Assembly: GCA_037178855.1 (NCBI GenBank)
Contig: JASJZC010000005.1
Span: forward strand, 7,502,001-7,566,000
Length of the DNA stretch: 64,000 nt
Origin: Oscheius sp. JU75
Taxonomy: Eukaryota; Nematoda; Chromadorea; Rhabditida; Rhabditidae
Direction: 5' to 3'
Within the stretch, counting starts at the first letter, position 1, and every line of letters starts with the position of its first letter. The notes beneath the pieces were generated by a model, which was given only the letters and a program-made list of their open reading frames with translations, ran no database searches and had not been told where the DNA came from. Below, piece after piece: positions 60,840-64,000 of this stretch. Position numbers and translations under genes: made by a program.

Positions 60840-61630
60840 AACTGCTAAACAGCGAGTGCTACAAGTCCAACAGCGAGAGATCATTGGTTTAGAAATTCAC
60901 AGATGTTTTGCCAGGTGTTACACGGAAAAGAAATAATCGTATTTCGCGTGAAAATCAAGATTGTACGCAATAAAATGGTCGTATCTAACAACATATTGTT
61001 CTGGTCCAACATCCCTCGAAACCCAATTTCTGTCCACTATCCTTGTCTAAAAGCAAACAGACATCTCTACTGTTTCACAACTACCCGGAAATACTGAGTC
61101 TCCTCTTCTTCTCAGTCAAAGTTTGACTTTCCTCGGAGCGGAACACAGACTCTCTCGCGCGCCCGCAAGAGCCGACTCGCAGTTGTGACCGTTGTTTGCA
61201 AGAGCCAAGAGCCGCAAGTCGAGTATCCGCACGAGCTCCACGTTGGTCACACGTCTAACACCTCGAAAAGGCTTTGTTGTGTCCGGACGGAGAGAGGATC
61301 AGGATGGATTGGTCAACCGGACACTCGACTCTCTTTCCTATTATCTCCTGATCCAAGAATCTCCAACTTTACCACTCTTATTGAATCCTAAGGATCAAAA
61401 AAGTTTTTAAACGACCTATACTCTCATTGCTAAATCATGAAATAAATTCATGAGTAAGCTTACTCACCTCCTTGCACGACCAGGTGCCCGTTTATTTGTC
61501 TTCCTCTCCCTCTCACTATGTCCATTGCGTCTAATCCTCAGTACTCTTGACCATTAGCCCTTCCTCACTACAATTTCCGTCGTATTCAGAGAGAGCCGAG
61601 ACAGTTTCCGGATATGAGCAATCAAGGCTG
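60840..61630. other. Intergenic region between receptor genes
   Basis: 790 nt. A small hairpin (TCATGAA/TTCATGA) sits at about 61437-61453. No coding feature is supported apart from possible 5' sequence of the next gene after the TTCAG at 61585-61589. Confidence 0.5.
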
Positions 61631-63306
61631 ATGACCGAGTACGACAAAATTGCGCTCTCTTGCGCACTGCAACTGAACCTAGGCGAGGCTGATCTGGCTA
61701 TTCACAGGAGCAGACACCAGACCAACGTCAGCGAGTTTTGAAATTGGAAAAACTGTTATTTTCAGTCCGCCAAGGCACTTCTGGCAGTCACTCCCGCTCT
61801 CGCCTTGACAGCTTTCCTAGTAGCCCTATTACTCATCTCATTCATAGCCACTGCACTGATCAGGAGACGAATTCCTTCAAGGAAATATGCGTGAGTTAGG
61901 TTTTTTTGATTCGGGGGTTTTTCGCGTACCATCTCGGTGGACAAGAAAATTGAAGTGCTGGACACACGCCAAAAGTATGAGAATGTCGATGAATAAGTAG
62001 CTTACTAATGTAGTGAAGTGTTCGTCAATATTTTGGAAACTTTCGAACGTGTAGCACTTCAACAAGTTCGTCAAAGACTCTCTCTACGAATTGGAAAAGT
62101 GCCGAGCTTTTAGAGTGATCCTCAGCCGTACTGCTGCCGACGTTTTCTGCTCCTGTCTCGTCGCTGCCACCTCCCTCTACGCAAATGTCCAATCAGCATC
62201 CCATGCCCTTCTAGCTCTCTTCCTCTTTGTAGCATCTTTTGGAGTCTTTAATCTTGGCCTGTCACACATCTACGTAGTCGCTCTCCGCTACATCAGTGTG
62301 ACTCGTCCCTATGGATTCCAGTCCATCTGCAGTGTCCGAAGGATAAGCCTGGCCCTGTCAATAGCATGGATCACCTCTATTCTATACGCAGCCGCCTACA
62401 CACCTTTGACTACAGTCATTCTCAACCCAGCGAGGGATGTTGATGGTAAGACATTACAATTAAAATGTTCAAATCTTTAGTGTGTTCCTACAAAACCTGT
62501 CAACTGCCTCTCCTCGTCGTATGCATCTGTATTATGGGTATCTTCATCCCTACAGTATTCTTCCTCTACCTCCTCGTCGTCTACAAGCTACGACAAATCT
62601 CCATTTGTGAAAAGTTTGTTACTATTTGTAATCACATAAAAAGAAATTTTAGAATGCACAACGAGCCGGAAGTCACACGCAAAAAGTTCTGGAAATTCGT
62701 TGGATACGGCGGACATGTCAGTCTTTACATATTCATCGTTTCTCTACTGATTAGTGCCGCCGCCGTTCTACTCGGTCAGGCCAATACTTACAGCAGGATT
62801 CGAAATCTTATGCAGAAGGACTGCGATGTGGTTGAGGTAATTTTATAATGTGTAACCAAAGAAAAATATGTTTCAGTACATCGACACCGTGAACCGGTTG
62901 GAACTCATAGCCGGCGGTGCTGTGCTTCTTTGGATGGTTCGCATCATTTTCGACGTGACTATTCTGCTTCTTGTGGAGAGAAAGCGACTTATGCCATGGG
63001 CTAGCAATGACTTGGAACCACTGAGAGAGAATACGGTAGGCGTTTACTAACCACTGGTCTGTTTAACGTTGGTCAAATATGACACTGTTCTTTCTCTCCC
63101 GTACCACTTAAGCGGATAAAACTTTGAATTCAAATGATAAACAGAAACGGTTAACCTCTCAGTTACATCGATCGCCCAAACTTCTTTAAAACATCAAGAT
63201 TTAGGTTTCCATCCGGACCCACACCCTGCAATGGCAGAAGGGCTGCTTCAACTGCCCCGTCTTCAACATCGACGCCCAGCTGAACCCACTGGATTTCAAA
63301 AACTGA
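61631..63306 (+). CDS. Seven-transmembrane G-protein-coupled receptor, family undetermined
   Basis: About seven exons. Helices: ALLAVTPALALTAFLVALLLISF (TM1), RTAADVFCSCLVAATSLY (TM2), LFLFVASFGVFNLGLSHIYVVALRY (TM3), LALSIAWITSILYAAAY (TM4), LPLLVVCICIMGIFIPTVFFLYLL (TM5), HVSLYIFIVSLLISAAAVLL (TM6) and LIAGGAVLLWMVRIIFDVTILLL (TM7). ALRYISVTRP after TM3 stands in for DRY, as in many rhodopsin-type nematode receptors. The tail ends at 63306 after a Cys-containing segment (KGCFNCPVF). The N-terminus is uncertain: 61631 and an in-frame ATG at 61547 are both possible. It could be a chemoreceptor or a peptide receptor; I cannot assign a subfamily. Confidence 0.65.
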
Positions 63307-63525
63307 GCCGTCAGCAGGCGGCGTCATCACGACTGCACTTCTTCACCGTTCAGCTCCCCCAAATAATAGCATCTAAAAGGGTGCATCCAAGTAAGTACTG
63401 TGTACTGTTTGACCGACCCGTCCATACCCACAAAGCGATTTCCATTTTTCAAGTATGCACGCGAGTCTGTATTGTATGAAGTGAGAACGAATGAATCTTT
63501 TCGGAAAAAGTTTATACTGTACAGA

Positions 63526-63969
63526 TTAGAGATGAGCACGGGTTCCGTTGATTTCTCTCGAGCGAACTCTCCAGACGTCGGCGAAAGTCATCTCGACTTC
63601 CTCGGCATTGATTCCCTGCCGGGCGAATCTTTTCTTGGCAATCTCCAGAATCTCTTTCGACAGCTCCTCTTGGGTTGTATTGCTGACATCAACGTAACGG
63701 CACAAATTGTCATTAGCGTAGTGACAAGAGATGGCCTTTCTGAATCCCTCGGTTCTGTTGGCTCCCGAGCCATGGATAAGAAGTGGATGGAAGAAAACAG
63801 TATCTCCAGCCTCCATCTCAACATGAAGACGTGGAGTGTTAGGATCAAAGTTCTGGATTCCGTGGTAGGCCTTATTGACACCACCTTCCCAGTCGGGATA
63901 GCCGTGAGGGAGAAGTTCTCCCTTGTGAGTGCCAGGAACAACGACGAGGCAGCCATTGGCACGGGTGAT
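63526..63969 (-). CDS. Phytanoyl-CoA dioxygenase family, last exon (rest beyond window)
   Basis: This minus-strand exon, after a GTTTCAG acceptor, is 444 nt long, exactly as long as the last exon of the PHYH gene at 42142, and encodes a very similar sequence (TRANGCLVVVPGTHKGEL ... HPLLIHGSGANRTEGFRKAI). It carries the distal metal-binding His and the 2-oxoglutarate-binding Arg. The C-terminus TRAHL fits the PTS1 consensus (A-H-L), predicting peroxisomal import. The exons with the HxD motif lie to the right of the window. It ends about 220 bp from the convergent receptor gene. Confidence 0.9.
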   Translation of the reverse strand: MTRANGCLVVVPGTHKGELLPHGYPDWEGGVNKAYHGIQNFDPNTPRLHVEMEAGDTVFFHPLLIHGSGANRTEGFRKAISCHYANDNLCRYVDVSNTTQEELSKEILEIAKKRFARQGINAEEVEMTFADVWRVRSREINGTRAHL

Positions 63970-64000
63970 CTGAAACACGGGATGCTGCCATAGCTTTCGA

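Overview
This window looks like nuclear DNA of a rhabditid nematode close to Caenorhabditis. Most introns are 35-45 nt long with GTAAGT-like donors and TTTTCAG acceptors. Several families are nematode-typical: srg and srh/sri-type chemoreceptors, a C6 (DUF281) secreted protein and divergent Cys-loop channels. The DYRK kinase at 9.7-26.3 kb is unmistakably the orthologue of C. elegans MBK-2. Exon chains were assembled by hand from splice signals and reading-frame phase; where exon lengths were summed they close on an intact frame. No searches were run.

Layout. 0-0.6 kb: the last exon of one small secreted-peptide gene, then a complete tandem paralogue; both end in Phe-Gly-Lys/Arg. 0.8-2.5 kb: remnants of a C6-domain gene (minus) and a TSP1-like cysteine-rich gene (plus), each apparently broken by a 1-nt frameshift. 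2.5-26.3 kb: a long non-coding 5' region and mbk-2, with three multi-kilobase introns and a probable internal alternative first exon that encodes a SUMO-interaction-like motif. 27-37.5 kb: the most unusual locus, two tandem multidomain P-loop GTPases on the minus strand and a TKL-like protein kinase head-to-head with the second. All three share a degenerate KH-like module, and a fourth fragment of it lies at 39.4 kb beside a hAT transposase remnant.

39.9-52.8 kb: a UDP-glycosyltransferase, a phytanoyl-CoA dioxygenase, two tandem srg-type receptors (the first with a destroyed splice acceptor), two tandem Cys-loop channel subunits with a gene-conversion tract, and an ammonium transporter on the opposite strand. 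52.8-64 kb: 3 kb without genes, a C/EBP-type bZIP factor, a nematode-restricted secreted-protein gene and its degenerate copy, an srh/sri-type receptor, another seven-helix receptor, and the 3' exon of a second phytanoyl-CoA dioxygenase in inverted orientation.

Functionally this is a mixture: one conserved developmental kinase (MBK-2 controls the oocyte-to-embryo transition in C. elegans) beside a block of rapidly evolving sensory, detoxification and possibly stress- or immunity-related genes. The kinase/GTPase/KH-like cluster is the best candidate for an undescribed system. Its shared domain, conserved internal intron and shared promoter region suggest products that work together or have exchanged domains; that function is inference.
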